Origin: RBG-16-66-20 sp052386675
GTDB lineage: Bacteria; Pseudomonadota; Gammaproteobacteria; Burkholderiales; SG8-39
NCBI GenBank assembly: GCA_052386675.1
Contig: JBQTJX010000025.1
Coordinates: 16,555 to 80,554, forward strand
Direction: 5' to 3'
Length of the DNA: 64,000 bases
Position numbers and translations under genes: made by a program. Within the stretch, counting starts at the first letter, position 1. Each line of letters opens with the position of its first letter. This document shows, in pieces, positions 15,612-23,662 of the stretch. The notes beneath the pieces were generated by a model. That model was not told the DNA's origin and searched no databases. It worked only from the letters and a program-made list of their open reading frames with translations.

Positions 15612-17384
15612 TTGTGCGGCGCAAAATCCGGCGGTTGTTCTGCCTTTCGAAGGAACCCGCGCCTGCTCAACGCCACGCCCAATTCGACCGCCGCACCGTT
15701 CAATGCCGAGGCATTGCTCAATGCCATCGCGAGCGGGGGCAACCAGGTCACGCAGGGCTGGATGCCGTTGCTGCAGCCGGATGCCGCTCTGATGGCCGGC
15801 CTGGCGCGCAGTTCGACCCGGCTCGCCGCGCTGCAGTCAAAGTACCTCCAGCAGCAGAAGCAGTTGTGGGACGCGATGCTCGGCGGCGGCGATGCCCCGG
15901 CGGCGTCGCCCGAGCCGGGCGATCGGCGCTTCGCCGCGCGTGAGTGGCGCGACAACCCCTACTACGACTACGTCAGGCGCTCCTACCTGCTGGCCGCGAA
16001 CTACCTGGCCGAGCTGGCCGACACGGTGGAGCTCGAGGGCAAGGCAAAGGAGCAGTTGCGCTTCGCGCTGCGGCAGTGGATCGACGCCATGAGCCCGGCC
16101 AATTTCGCCGCCACCAATCCCGAGGTGCTGCGCCTCGCGCTGCAGTCGCAGGGCGAGAGCCTGACCAAGGGCCTCGCCAACGTCATGGGCGACGCGCGCA
16201 AGGGCCGCGTCAGCCAGACCGACGAGTCGGCCTTCGAGGTCGGGCGCAACCTCGCCACGGCGCCAGGACAGGTGGTGTTCGAGAACGACCTGGTCCAGCT
16301 CATCCAGTACGACCCGGCGACGCCTGAGGTCGGCAGGCGGCCGCTCGTGATGGTGCCGCCGTGCATCAACAAGTTCTACATCCTCGACCTGCAGCCCGAG
16401 AACTCCTTCGTCCGCCATGCGGTGTCGCAGGGCCACACCGTGTTCATGGTGTCCTGGCGCAACGTCGGCCCGGACCAGGGCGGCTACGGTTGGGACGACT
16501 ACCTGCAGCTGGGCATCTTCGAGGCCATCCGCGTCGCGCGCGACGTGACGGGCGCCGACCGGGTCAATGCCCTGGGCTTCTGCGTCGGCGGCACGCTGCT
16601 GGCGGCCGCGCTCGCGGTGATGGCGGCGAAGGGCGAGGACGCGGTCGAATCGGTGACCTACCTCACCACCATGCTCGACTTCGAGGAAGCGGGCCAGCTC
16701 GGCCTGTTCATCGACGAGCCGTCGGTCGCGCTGCGCGAGGCCACCATCGGCAAGGGCGGCATCCTGCCTGGCTCGGACCTGGCGTTCGTGTTCTCGTCGC
16801 TGCGCGCCAACGACCTGATCTGGCCCTACGTGGTGAACAACTACCTGAAGGGCGGCGGCCCCGCGGCCTTCGACCTGCTGTACTGGAATTCCGACAGCAC
16901 CAACCTGCCTGGTCCGATGTACTGCAGCTATGTGCGCAACACCTACCTGGAGAACCGGCTGCGGGTGCCGGGCGCGCTCACCAATTGCGGCGTGCCGGTG
17001 GACCTGGGCAAGGTGGACCGGCCCAGCTTCATCCTCGCCACGCGCGAAGACCACATCGTGCCCTGGCGTTCCGCCTACCGGTCGCTGGAACTTCTGGGTG
17101 GCGAGAAAACCTTCGTGCTCGGCGCCAGCGGCCATGTCGCCGGGGTGATCAATCCCGCGGCGAAAGGCAAGCGCAGCTACTGGATGGGTACGCAATATGA
17201 TGCCGATCCTGTGCGCTGGCTGCAGAGCGCCGAAGAGCGCCCGGGCAGCTGGTGGACGCAGTGGTCCGCCTGGCTGGAAGGATTCAAGGGCGGGACGCGT
17301 TCCGCCCCGGCGCGCGCCGGTGGCGCGCGGTATCCCGCGATCGAGCCTGCGCCCGGTCGCTACGTCAAACAAAGAGCAACCTGA
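15612..17384 (+). CDS. phaC: Class I poly(R)-hydroxyalkanoate synthase PhaC
   Basis: Polymerises (R)-3-hydroxyacyl-CoA into PHA at the granule surface. Counted from TTG 15612 it has 590 aa, class I size. The N-terminal poly-hydroxybutyrate polymerase domain leads into an alpha/beta hydrolase fold with the lipase-like box GFCVGGT (nucleophile C324), D480 (REDHIVPW) and H508 (SGHVAGVINP). The start is unresolved, as there is no ATG. A GAAGGA at 15648-15653 sits at Shine-Dalgarno distance before a CTG at 15663, which may be the true start. It heads the cluster phaC-phaA-phaB1-phaB2-phaR. Confidence 0.95.
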   Translation: MCGAKSGGCSAFRRNPRLLNATPNSTAAPFNAEALLNAIASGGNQVTQGWMPLLQPDAALMAGLARSSTRLAALQSKYLQQQKQLWDAMLGGGDAPAASPEPGDRRFAAREWRDNPYYDYVRRSYLLAANYLAELADTVELEGKAKEQLRFALRQWIDAMSPANFAATNPEVLRLALQSQGESLTKGLANVMGDARKGRVSQTDESAFEVGRNLATAPGQVVFENDLVQLIQYDPATPEVGRRPLVMVPPCINKFYILDLQPENSFVRHAVSQGHTVFMVSWRNVGPDQGGYGWDDYLQLGIFEAIRVARDVTGADRVNALGFCVGGTLLAAALAVMAAKGEDAVESVTYLTTMLDFEEAGQLGLFIDEPSVALREATIGKGGILPGSDLAFVFSSLRANDLIWPYVVNNYLKGGGPAAFDLLYWNSDSTNLPGPMYCSYVRNTYLENRLRVPGALTNCGVPVDLGKVDRPSFILATREDHIVPWRSAYRSLELLGGEKTFVLGASGHVAGVINPAAKGKRSYWMGTQYDADPVRWLQSAEERPGSWWTQWSAWLEGFKGGTRSAPARAGGARYPAIEPAPGRYVKQRAT

Positions 17385-17393
17385 GGAACCGAC

Positions 17394-18569
17394 ATGGAAG
17401 AGATCGTCATCGTAGGCGCGGCACGGTCCGCGATCGGCAAGTTCGGCGGCTCGCTCGCCGGCGTTCCCGCCGCGAAGCTCGGCGCGCACGTCATCAAGAA
17501 GGCCCTAGAGCGCTACGGCGTCGCCCCCGGCCTGGTGTCGGAGGTCATCATGGGCCAGGTGCTCACCGCGGCGGTGGGCCAGAATCCGGCGCGCCAGGCC
17601 GCGATCTGGGCCGGGCTGCCCGACATGGTGCCGGCCATGACCATCAACAAGGTCTGCGGATCCGGCCTGAAGGCAGCCATGCTGGGCGCGCAGTCCATCG
17701 CCAACGGCGATGCGGACATCGTCGTCGCCGGCGGCCAGGAGAACATGAGCGCCGCGCCGCACGTGCTCAACGGCTCGCGCGACGGCTTCCGCATGGGCGA
17801 CGCGAAGATGGTCGACTCCATGATCGTGGACGGCCTCTGGGACGTCTACAACCAGTACCACATGGGTGTCACCGCGGAGAACGTGGCGAAGGAGCACGTC
17901 GTCACGCGCGAGGAACAGGACGAGTTCGCGGTGAAGAGCCAGAACAAGGCCGAGGCCGCGCAGAAGTCCGGCCGCTTCAACGATGAGATCGTTCCCTACG
18001 AGGTGCCCTCGCGCAAGGGCCCGGTGGTGTTCGGCGCGGACGAGTTCCCGCGCCACGGCGCGACGCTGGAAGGCATGAAGGGCCTCAAGCCCGCGTTCGA
18101 CAAGAACGGCACGGTGACCGCGGCCAACGCTTCGGGCATAAACGACGGCGCGGCGGTGGTGATCCTCGCCTCCGCGCGCAAGGCGAAGGAACTGGGCCTG
18201 AAGCCGCTGGCACGCATCAAGTCCTTCGCCTCGGCGGGAGTGGACCCGAAATACATGGGCATGGGCCCGGTGCCCGCCTCCAAGCGCTGCCTCGCGCGCG
18301 CCGGATGGACGCCGCAGGACCTGGACCTGATGGAGATCAACGAGGCCTTCGCCGCGCAGGCGATCGCGGTCAACCGCCAGATGGGCTGGGACCTGTCCAG
18401 GGTGAACGTCAACGGCGGCGCCATCGCCCTGGGCCATCCGATCGGCGCCTCGGGCTGCCGGATCCTGGTGACGCTGCTGCACGAGATGCAAAAGCGCGAC
18501 GCGAAGAAGGGCCTGGCCTCGCTGTGCATCGGCGGCGGCATGGGCGTGGCACTCGCAGTCGAGCGATGA
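17394..18569 (+). CDS. phaA: Acetyl-CoA C-acetyltransferase PhaA
   Basis: Beta-ketothiolase that condenses two acetyl-CoA to acetoacetyl-CoA, the first step of PHB synthesis; 391 aa, the standard thiolase length. The acylated nucleophile is C88 (NKVCGSG); NEAFAAQ, the GGAIALGHPIGASG His motif and the C-terminal CIGGGMG Cys motif complete the active site. GAGGA lies just upstream in the 9-bp gap after phaC. Its TGA overlaps the phaB1 ATG (ATGA). A second thiolase, bktB, lies 3.5 kb downstream. Confidence 0.95.
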   Translation: MEEIVIVGAARSAIGKFGGSLAGVPAAKLGAHVIKKALERYGVAPGLVSEVIMGQVLTAAVGQNPARQAAIWAGLPDMVPAMTINKVCGSGLKAAMLGAQSIANGDADIVVAGGQENMSAAPHVLNGSRDGFRMGDAKMVDSMIVDGLWDVYNQYHMGVTAENVAKEHVVTREEQDEFAVKSQNKAEAAQKSGRFNDEIVPYEVPSRKGPVVFGADEFPRHGATLEGMKGLKPAFDKNGTVTAANASGINDGAAVVILASARKAKELGLKPLARIKSFASAGVDPKYMGMGPVPASKRCLARAGWTPQDLDLMEINEAFAAQAIAVNRQMGWDLSRVNVNGGAIALGHPIGASGCRILVTLLHEMQKRDAKKGLASLCIGGGMGVALAVER

Positions 18570-19333
18570 GCGCCGTCCTGAAGACCGAGGTGGTGCCGCG
18601 GCGGGTCGTTTTCGTCAGCGGCGGCATGGGCGGCATCGGCAGCGCGATCTGCCGCCGGCTCGCCGGTGCCGGCCACACCATCGTCGCCGGCTGCCTGCCG
18701 GGCTACGACCGGAAGGAGGAGTGGCTGGGCGCGATGCGCAAGGAGGGATTCAAGGTGCACGCCGCCGAGGGCAACGTGGCCGACTTCGACAGCTGCGCCA
18801 GCATGTTCTACAACGTGCGCTCGGTGGTGGGGGATGTCGACATCCTGGTGAACAACGCCGGCATCACCCGCGATTCGCTGTTCAAGCGCATGACCGAGCG
18901 CGACTGGAGCGAGGTCATCAGCACCAACCTGAACAGCGTGTTCAACGTCACGCGCCAGGTGATCGACGGCATGGTCGAGCGCCACTGGGGCCGCATCATC
19001 AACATCTCCTCGGTGAACGCGATCAAGGGGCAGTTCGGCCAGACCAACTATTCCGCCGCCAAGGCGGGCATGGCCGGGTTCTCCAAGGCGCTGGCGCAGG
19101 AAGTGGTGAAGAAGGGCGTCACCGTGAACACGGTGTCGCCCGGCTACGTCGAGACCGACATGGTGATGGCTATCCGCGCCGAGGTGCGCCAGCAGATCGT
19201 CGACTCGATCCCGATGGGGCGATTGGCAAAGCCCGAGGAAGTCGCGGCGGTGGTCGCGTTCCTCGCTTCGGAAGAGGCGGGCTACATCACCGGCGCCAAT
19301 ATCTCGGTCAATGGCGGCATGCACATGATGTAG
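18566..19333 (+). CDS. phaB: Acetoacetyl-CoA reductase PhaB (copy 1)
   Basis: SDR enzyme reducing acetoacetyl-CoA to (R)-3-hydroxybutyryl-CoA, the PhaC monomer; 255 aa. GGMGGIG at 19-25 binds the cofactor and the catalytic pair is Y162 and K166 (NYSAAK). The loop after beta-2 reads AGCLPGYDRKEEW, close to the NADPH-binding loop of Cupriavidus PhaB, so NADPH is likely. The ATG start overlaps the phaA stop by 4 bp. A second, diverged phaB follows after 31 bp. Confidence 0.94.
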   Translation: MSAVLKTEVVPRRVVFVSGGMGGIGSAICRRLAGAGHTIVAGCLPGYDRKEEWLGAMRKEGFKVHAAEGNVADFDSCASMFYNVRSVVGDVDILVNNAGITRDSLFKRMTERDWSEVISTNLNSVFNVTRQVIDGMVERHWGRIINISSVNAIKGQFGQTNYSAAKAGMAGFSKALAQEVVKKGVTVNTVSPGYVETDMVMAIRAEVRQQIVDSIPMGRLAKPEEVAAVVAFLASEEAGYITGANISVNGGMHMM

Positions 19334-19339
19334 TAGACT
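19334..19339 (+). promoter_or_regulatory. Candidate internal -10 box before phaB copy 2
   Basis: TAGACT right after the phaB1 stop, with a GGAGG Shine-Dalgarno sequence at 19353-19357 and ATG at 19365. It could give phaB2-phaR a promoter of their own. Confidence 0.3.
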
Positions 19340-19364
19340 GCTTTCAACCTTTGGAGGGGGTGAG

Positions 19365-20111
19365 ATGGCGCAACAAAGAATCGCGGTGGTGACTGGCGGG
19401 ATGGGCGGACTGGGCGAATCGATTTCGACCAAGATGGCCGACGCCGGCTACAGGGTGGTGGTGACCTATTCGCCCTCCAACAACAAGTGGAAGTCCTGGA
19501 TCGACGAGATGAAGGGCAAGGGCTACGCCTTCGCCGCCTACCCGGTGGACGTGACCTCGTTCGACGACTGCGCAGCCAAGTGCGCGCAGATCCAGAAGGA
19601 GTGCGGCAACGTCGACATCCTGGTGAACAACGCCGGCATCACGCGCGACATGACCTTCAAGAAGATGAGCAAGGCCGACTGGGACGCGGTGATGCGCACC
19701 AACCTGGATTCCTGCTTCTCCATGACCAAGCAGGTGATGGACGGCATGGTCGAGCGCGCCTGGGGCCGCGTCATCAACGTCGCCTCGGTCAACGGCCAGA
19801 AGGGCGCCTTCGGCCAGACCAACTATTCCGCGGCCAAGGCCGGCATCCACGGCTTCACCAAGGCGCTCGCGCTGGAAGTCGCCAAGAAGGGCGTCACCAT
19901 CAATACCATCTCGCCGGGCTACATCGGCACCAAGATGGTGACCGCGATCCCGAAGGAGATCCTGGACTCGAAGATCCTGCCGCAGATTCCCGTCGGCCGG
20001 CTCGGCAAGCCCGAGGAGATCGCCGGATTGATCATCTACCTGTGTTCTGAAGAAGCTGCTTTCGTGACCGGGGCCAATATCTCGATCAACGGCGGCCAGC
20101 ACATGTATTAG
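19365..20111 (+). CDS. phaB: Acetoacetyl-CoA reductase PhaB (copy 2)
   Basis: Second 3-oxoacyl-CoA reductase of the cluster, 248 aa. GGMGGLG is at 11-17 and the catalytic pair is Y154 and K158 (NYSAAK); the NAGITRDMTFKKM stretch is shared with PhaB enzymes. It differs clearly from copy 1 in the cofactor-discriminating loop (VTYSPSNNKWKSW, no acidic or arginine residues there) and in the substrate-side helices. It is not a recent duplicate, and its cofactor or chain-length preference may differ. It has a strong ribosome site (GGAGG). Confidence 0.92.
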   Translation: MAQQRIAVVTGGMGGLGESISTKMADAGYRVVVTYSPSNNKWKSWIDEMKGKGYAFAAYPVDVTSFDDCAAKCAQIQKECGNVDILVNNAGITRDMTFKKMSKADWDAVMRTNLDSCFSMTKQVMDGMVERAWGRVINVASVNGQKGAFGQTNYSAAKAGIHGFTKALALEVAKKGVTINTISPGYIGTKMVTAIPKEILDSKILPQIPVGRLGKPEEIAGLIIYLCSEEAAFVTGANISINGGQHMY

Positions 20112-20141
20112 GAACGAAGCAGGCACCAAGGAGCGATGCGA

Positions 20142-20774
20142 ATGGCCGCGATCCCGGAGGACAAGATGGAAACGCAGACCCGCCTGATCAAGAAATACCC
20201 GAACCGGCGGCTCTATGACACCAAGACCTCGAGCTACATCACGCTCGCGGACGTGAAGCAGATGGTGCTGAAGCAGGAAGACTTCCAGGTGGTGGACGCC
20301 AAGTCGGGCGACGAACTGACGCGGCAGATCCTGCTGCAGATCATCCTCGACGAGGAATCCGGCGGCATGCCGATGTTCTCCTCGGACCTGCTCTCGCAGC
20401 TGATCCGCTTCTACGGCAACGCCATGCAGGGCTTCATGGGCAGCTACCTGGAGAAGAACATCAAGGCCTTCCAGGACATGCAGAAGTCGATCCAGGACCA
20501 GTCGCAGAAGATGATGTTCGGCGGCGGCGCGGCGGGCGGGGCGGGAAACCCTGACAGCGCGCGCGCCTCGCAGGAGCTGTGGTCGCAGTTCATGAACCTG
20601 CAGGGCCCGGCGATGCAGAGCCTGATGCAGGCCTACATGGAACAGAGCCAGAAGATGTTCACCCAGTTCCAGGACCAGATGCAGAACCAGACCCGCAACA
20701 TGTTCACCGGCTTCACCTTCCCGGGCTTCCCGCCGCAGGCGGCGCCGCAGAACAAGAACGAACCCAACAAGTAA
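20142..20774 (+). CDS. phaR: Polyhydroxyalkanoate synthesis repressor PhaR
   Basis: Granule-associated repressor that senses PHA and controls phasin and pha genes. The N-terminal PHB/PHA accumulation DNA-binding domain contains IKKYPNRRLYDTKTSSYITL. A PHB-accumulation regulatory domain follows, then a long Gln/Met-rich amphipathic tail (SQKMF, QDQMQNQTRNMF) suited to granule binding. ATG 20142 is 8 nt from AAGGAG at 20128-20133; ATG 20136 is only 2 nt from it. It is the last pha gene before rimO, one base apart. Confidence 0.94.
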   Translation: MAAIPEDKMETQTRLIKKYPNRRLYDTKTSSYITLADVKQMVLKQEDFQVVDAKSGDELTRQILLQIILDEESGGMPMFSSDLLSQLIRFYGNAMQGFMGSYLEKNIKAFQDMQKSIQDQSQKMMFGGGAAGGAGNPDSARASQELWSQFMNLQGPAMQSLMQAYMEQSQKMFTQFQDQMQNQTRNMFTGFTFPGFPPQAAPQNKNEPNK

Positions 20775-20775
20775 G

Positions 20776-22068
20776 TTGGCCGCGGGTCCCAAGGTCGGGT
20801 TCGTCTCGCTGGGCTGCCCGAAGGCGCTGGTCGACTCGGAACGGATCCTCACCCAGCTGCGCGCCGAGGGCTACGTCACGGCGCCCGACTACGCCGGCGC
20901 CGACCTCGTCATCGTCAGCACCTGCGGCTTCATCGACGCCGCGGTCGAGGAGTCCCTCGGCGCCATCGGCGAGGCGCTGAAGGAAAACGGCAAGGTCATC
21001 GTCACCGGCTGCCTGGGCGCGAAGGACGGCGTCATCCGGTCGGCGCACCCTTCGGTTCTCGCGGTGACCGGTCCCCACGACACCGACGGCGTGATGCGCG
21101 CTGTTCACAAGCACCTGAAGAAGCCCCACGACCCGTTCACCGACCTGGTGCCGCCCCAGGGGATCAAGCTCACGCCGAAGCACTACGCCTACCTCAAGAT
21201 TTCCGAGGGCTGCAACCACCGCTGCAGCTTCTGCATCATCCCTTCCATGCGCGGGGACCTGGTGTCGCGCCCGGTTGGCGAGGTGATGCAGGAAGCGGAG
21301 AACCTCGTGAAGGCGGGCGTGAAGGAGCTGCTCGTCATCTCCCAGGACACCAGCGCCTACGGCGTGGACGTGAAGTACCGCACCGGCTTCTGGCAGGGCC
21401 GGCCGCTGAAGACGCGCATGCAGGAGCTGTGCGAGGCGCTTGGGTCGCTGGGCGTGTGGGTGCGGTTGCACTACGTCTATCCGTATCCGAGCGTGGACCA
21501 CGTGATTCCGTTGATGGCGGAAGGGAAAGTCCTTCCGTACCTGGACATCCCGTTCCAGCATGCGAGCCCGCGCATCCTGAAGCTCATGAAGCGCCCGGCC
21601 GCTGCCGAGAAGGTGCTGGCGCGCATCCGCGCCTGGCGTTCCATGTGCCCCGAACTCACGATCCGCAGCACCTTCATCGCCGGATTCCCCGGGGAAACAG
21701 AGGTCGAGTTCGAGGAACTGCTCGCGTTCCTTGACGAGGCGCAGCTGGACCGCGTCGGCTGCTTCGCCTACTCGCCGGTCGAGGGCGCGAAGGCGAACGA
21801 GCTGCCCGATCCGGTGCCGGAGGACATCCGTGAAGACCGGCGCCGGCGCTTCATGGAACGGCAGGCGAAGATCAGCGCGGCGAAGCTGAAGGCGCGGATT
21901 GGCAGGACCGTGAAGGTAATCGTCGATGCGCCCGGCATTGGCCGTTCCGCTGCCGATGCGCCGGAGATCGACGGCGTGGTCCGGTTCAAGGGCGGCAAGG
22001 TGGGAGAATTCTCAGAGGTCATGATCGAGCGCTCTGACGAGCACGATCTTTTCGGGAGACTGGCATGA
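20776..22068 (+). CDS. rimO: Ribosomal protein uS12 methylthiotransferase RimO
   Basis: Radical-SAM methylthiotransferase that modifies Asp89 of ribosomal protein S12, 430 aa. The N-terminal UPF0004 domain has cluster cysteines C14, C50 and C79. The radical-SAM triad is C146-x3-C150-x2-C153 (CNHRCSFC), followed by a C-terminal TRAM domain. The start is TTG 20776, one base after the phaR stop, so it is probably translated by coupling. Its stop overlaps the bktB ATG (ATGA). Housekeeping rimO embedded in a PHA cluster is seen in other betaproteobacteria. Confidence 0.95.
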   Translation: MAAGPKVGFVSLGCPKALVDSERILTQLRAEGYVTAPDYAGADLVIVSTCGFIDAAVEESLGAIGEALKENGKVIVTGCLGAKDGVIRSAHPSVLAVTGPHDTDGVMRAVHKHLKKPHDPFTDLVPPQGIKLTPKHYAYLKISEGCNHRCSFCIIPSMRGDLVSRPVGEVMQEAENLVKAGVKELLVISQDTSAYGVDVKYRTGFWQGRPLKTRMQELCEALGSLGVWVRLHYVYPYPSVDHVIPLMAEGKVLPYLDIPFQHASPRILKLMKRPAAAEKVLARIRAWRSMCPELTIRSTFIAGFPGETEVEFEELLAFLDEAQLDRVGCFAYSPVEGAKANELPDPVPEDIREDRRRRFMERQAKISAAKLKARIGRTVKVIVDAPGIGRSAADAPEIDGVVRFKGGKVGEFSEVMIERSDEHDLFGRLA

Positions 22069-23255
22069 GTGCACACAAGCGTGAAGTGGTGGTGGTGTCG
22101 GGCGCGCGGACCGCGATCGGCGACTACGGCGGCTCGTTCAAGGACCTGCCGGCGACCAGGTTGGGCGCGATCGCGATAAAGGAGGCGGTGGCGCGCGCGA
22201 AGCTCGATCCGGCCACGGTCGGCCACGTGGTCATGGGCAGCGTCATCCACGGCGAGGCGCGCGACATGTACCTGTCGCGCGTCGCGGCGCTGGACGCCGG
22301 GCTGCCGGTGGGCACGCCCTGCCTCACAGTGAACCGACTGTGTGGCTCCGGGCTGCAGGCGATCGTCTCGGCGGCGCAGCACATCCTGCTGGGCGACACC
22401 GACACCGTGGTGGCGGGCGGCGCCGAGAGCATGAGCCGCGCCGCCTACTTCCTGCCCGCGGGCCGCTGGGGCCAGCGCATGGGCGACGGCGCGGTGGTGG
22501 ACGCGATGACCGGCGCGCTGCACGACCCGTTCGGCCACGGCCACATGGGCGTGACCGCGGAGAACATCGCCGCGAAATTCGGCTTCACCCGCGAGCAGCA
22601 GGACGCCTTCGCGCTGGAATCGCACCGGCGCGCGGCGAACGCGCTCGACCAGGGCTACTTCTCGGGCCAGGTTGTCCCGGTGGAACTGAAGACGCGCAAG
22701 GGCGTGGAGCAGTTCGCCAGCGACGAGCATGTGCGCAAGGGCCTGAAGATCGAGGACCTGCAGAAGCTGAAGACGGTGTTCAAGAAGGACGGTACCGTCA
22801 CCGCGGGCAACGCCTCGGGCCTGAACGACGCCGGCGCCGCCATCGTGATGATGGAGGCGGACGCGGCGAGGAAGGCGGGCGCCAAGCCGATGGCGCGCCT
22901 GGTGGCCTACGCGCATGCCGGCGTCGAGCCGCAGGTCATGGGCCTGGGGCCGATCCCGGCGGTGAAGCGCGTGTTCGAGAAGTCGGGCCTCAAGCCCTCG
23001 GACATGGACGTGATCGAATCCAACGAAGCCTTCGCTGCGCAGGCGATGGCGGTGACCCGGGACCTCGGCCTGGATCCGGCGAAGGTGAACCCCAATGGCG
23101 GCGCGGTGGCGCTGGGCCATCCGATCGGCGCCACGGGCGCCATCCTCACGGTGAAGGCGCTCTACGAGTTGGCGCGTACGCAAAAGCGCTACGCCCTGGT
23201 CACCATGTGCATCGGCGGCGGCCAGGGCATCGCGGCGATCTTCGAGCGGACCTGA
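22065..23255 (+). CDS. bktB: Beta-ketothiolase BktB
   Basis: Thiolase with expected broad chain length, closely resembling Cupriavidus BktB, which supplies 3-ketovaleryl-CoA for PHBV copolymers; 396 aa. The nucleophile is C93 (NRLCGSG), with SNEAFAAQ, GGAVALGHPIGATG and CIGGGQG completing the site. The DMYLSRVAAL and ESMSRAAYFLP stretches are BktB-like and distinguish it from PhaA in the same cluster. It overlaps rimO by 4 bp. A half copy of the dispersed repeat follows the stop. Confidence 0.92.
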   Translation: MSAHKREVVVVSGARTAIGDYGGSFKDLPATRLGAIAIKEAVARAKLDPATVGHVVMGSVIHGEARDMYLSRVAALDAGLPVGTPCLTVNRLCGSGLQAIVSAAQHILLGDTDTVVAGGAESMSRAAYFLPAGRWGQRMGDGAVVDAMTGALHDPFGHGHMGVTAENIAAKFGFTREQQDAFALESHRRAANALDQGYFSGQVVPVELKTRKGVEQFASDEHVRKGLKIEDLQKLKTVFKKDGTVTAGNASGLNDAGAAIVMMEADAARKAGAKPMARLVAYAHAGVEPQVMGLGPIPAVKRVFEKSGLKPSDMDVIESNEAFAAQAMAVTRDLGLDPAKVNPNGGAVALGHPIGATGAILTVKALYELARTQKRYALVTMCIGGGQGIAAIFERT

Positions 23256-23263
23256 CAATCAGG

Positions 23264-23296
23264 AAAATCAGGGACAGACCACGATTTCCCCCTGAT
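23264..23296. repeat. Half copy of the GGGACAGACCACGATTTCC repeat
   Basis: The AAAATCAGGGACAG lead-in and core match the left arm at 12173-12199, but no long right arm follows; only CCCTGAT can pair with ATCAGGG. It lies between bktB and the palindrome at 23318. Confidence 0.75.
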
Positions 23297-23317
23297 CCTG
23301 GGCCCGCAGGGCGCCCG

Positions 23318-23339
23318 GATGTAACCGATCGGTTACATC
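23318..23339. repeat. Second copy of the 22-bp perfect palindrome
   Basis: The core ATGTAACCGATCGGTTACAT, extended by one matching base on each side, is the same as at 4079-4108. Here too it lies between converging genes (bktB and the DUF427 gene), which favours a terminator-like or repeat role over an operator. Confidence 0.8.
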
Positions 23340-23360
23340 GAGGCCTCCCCTGCGGCCCGG

Positions 23361-23648
23361 TCAGGTCACGCTGACGCCCTTCCAGAACGCGACGTAGCCC
23401 TCGACGTGCTTCGCCGCGTCCTTCGTCTGCGGGTAATACCAGGCTGCGTCCTTGTTCACCTGCCCGTCCACCACCACGTCGTAGTAGCTGCAGGTGCCCT
23501 TCCAGGGGCAGACCGTGTGCGTGTCCGAAGGCTTGAAGAAAGCCATGTTCACCGCGCCGGGCGGAAAGTAGACGTTGCCTTCGACGAGCCGCGTGTTCGC
23601 CACGTCCGCTTCGGCGAGGGTCGTTCCGTTCCAGGTGGCCTTGGGCAT
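23361..23648 (-). CDS. DUF427 domain-containing protein
   Basis: Small cytoplasmic protein of 95 aa, a stand-alone DUF427 domain (beta-rich fold, unknown function). The family pattern is complete: EGNVYFPPGAV, then CPWKGTCSYYDV and KDAAWYYPQTKDAAKHVEGYVAFW. The start is preceded by a -10-like TAAGCT ending 6 nt upstream and has no Shine-Dalgarno sequence. The DMT transporter upstream is only 14 bp away, so it could also be read through. Confidence 0.88.
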   Translation of the reverse strand: MPKATWNGTTLAEADVANTRLVEGNVYFPPGAVNMAFFKPSDTHTVCPWKGTCSYYDVVVDGQVNKDAAWYYPQTKDAAKHVEGYVAFWKGVSVT

Positions 23649-23662
23649 GGCGCCAGCTTAGC

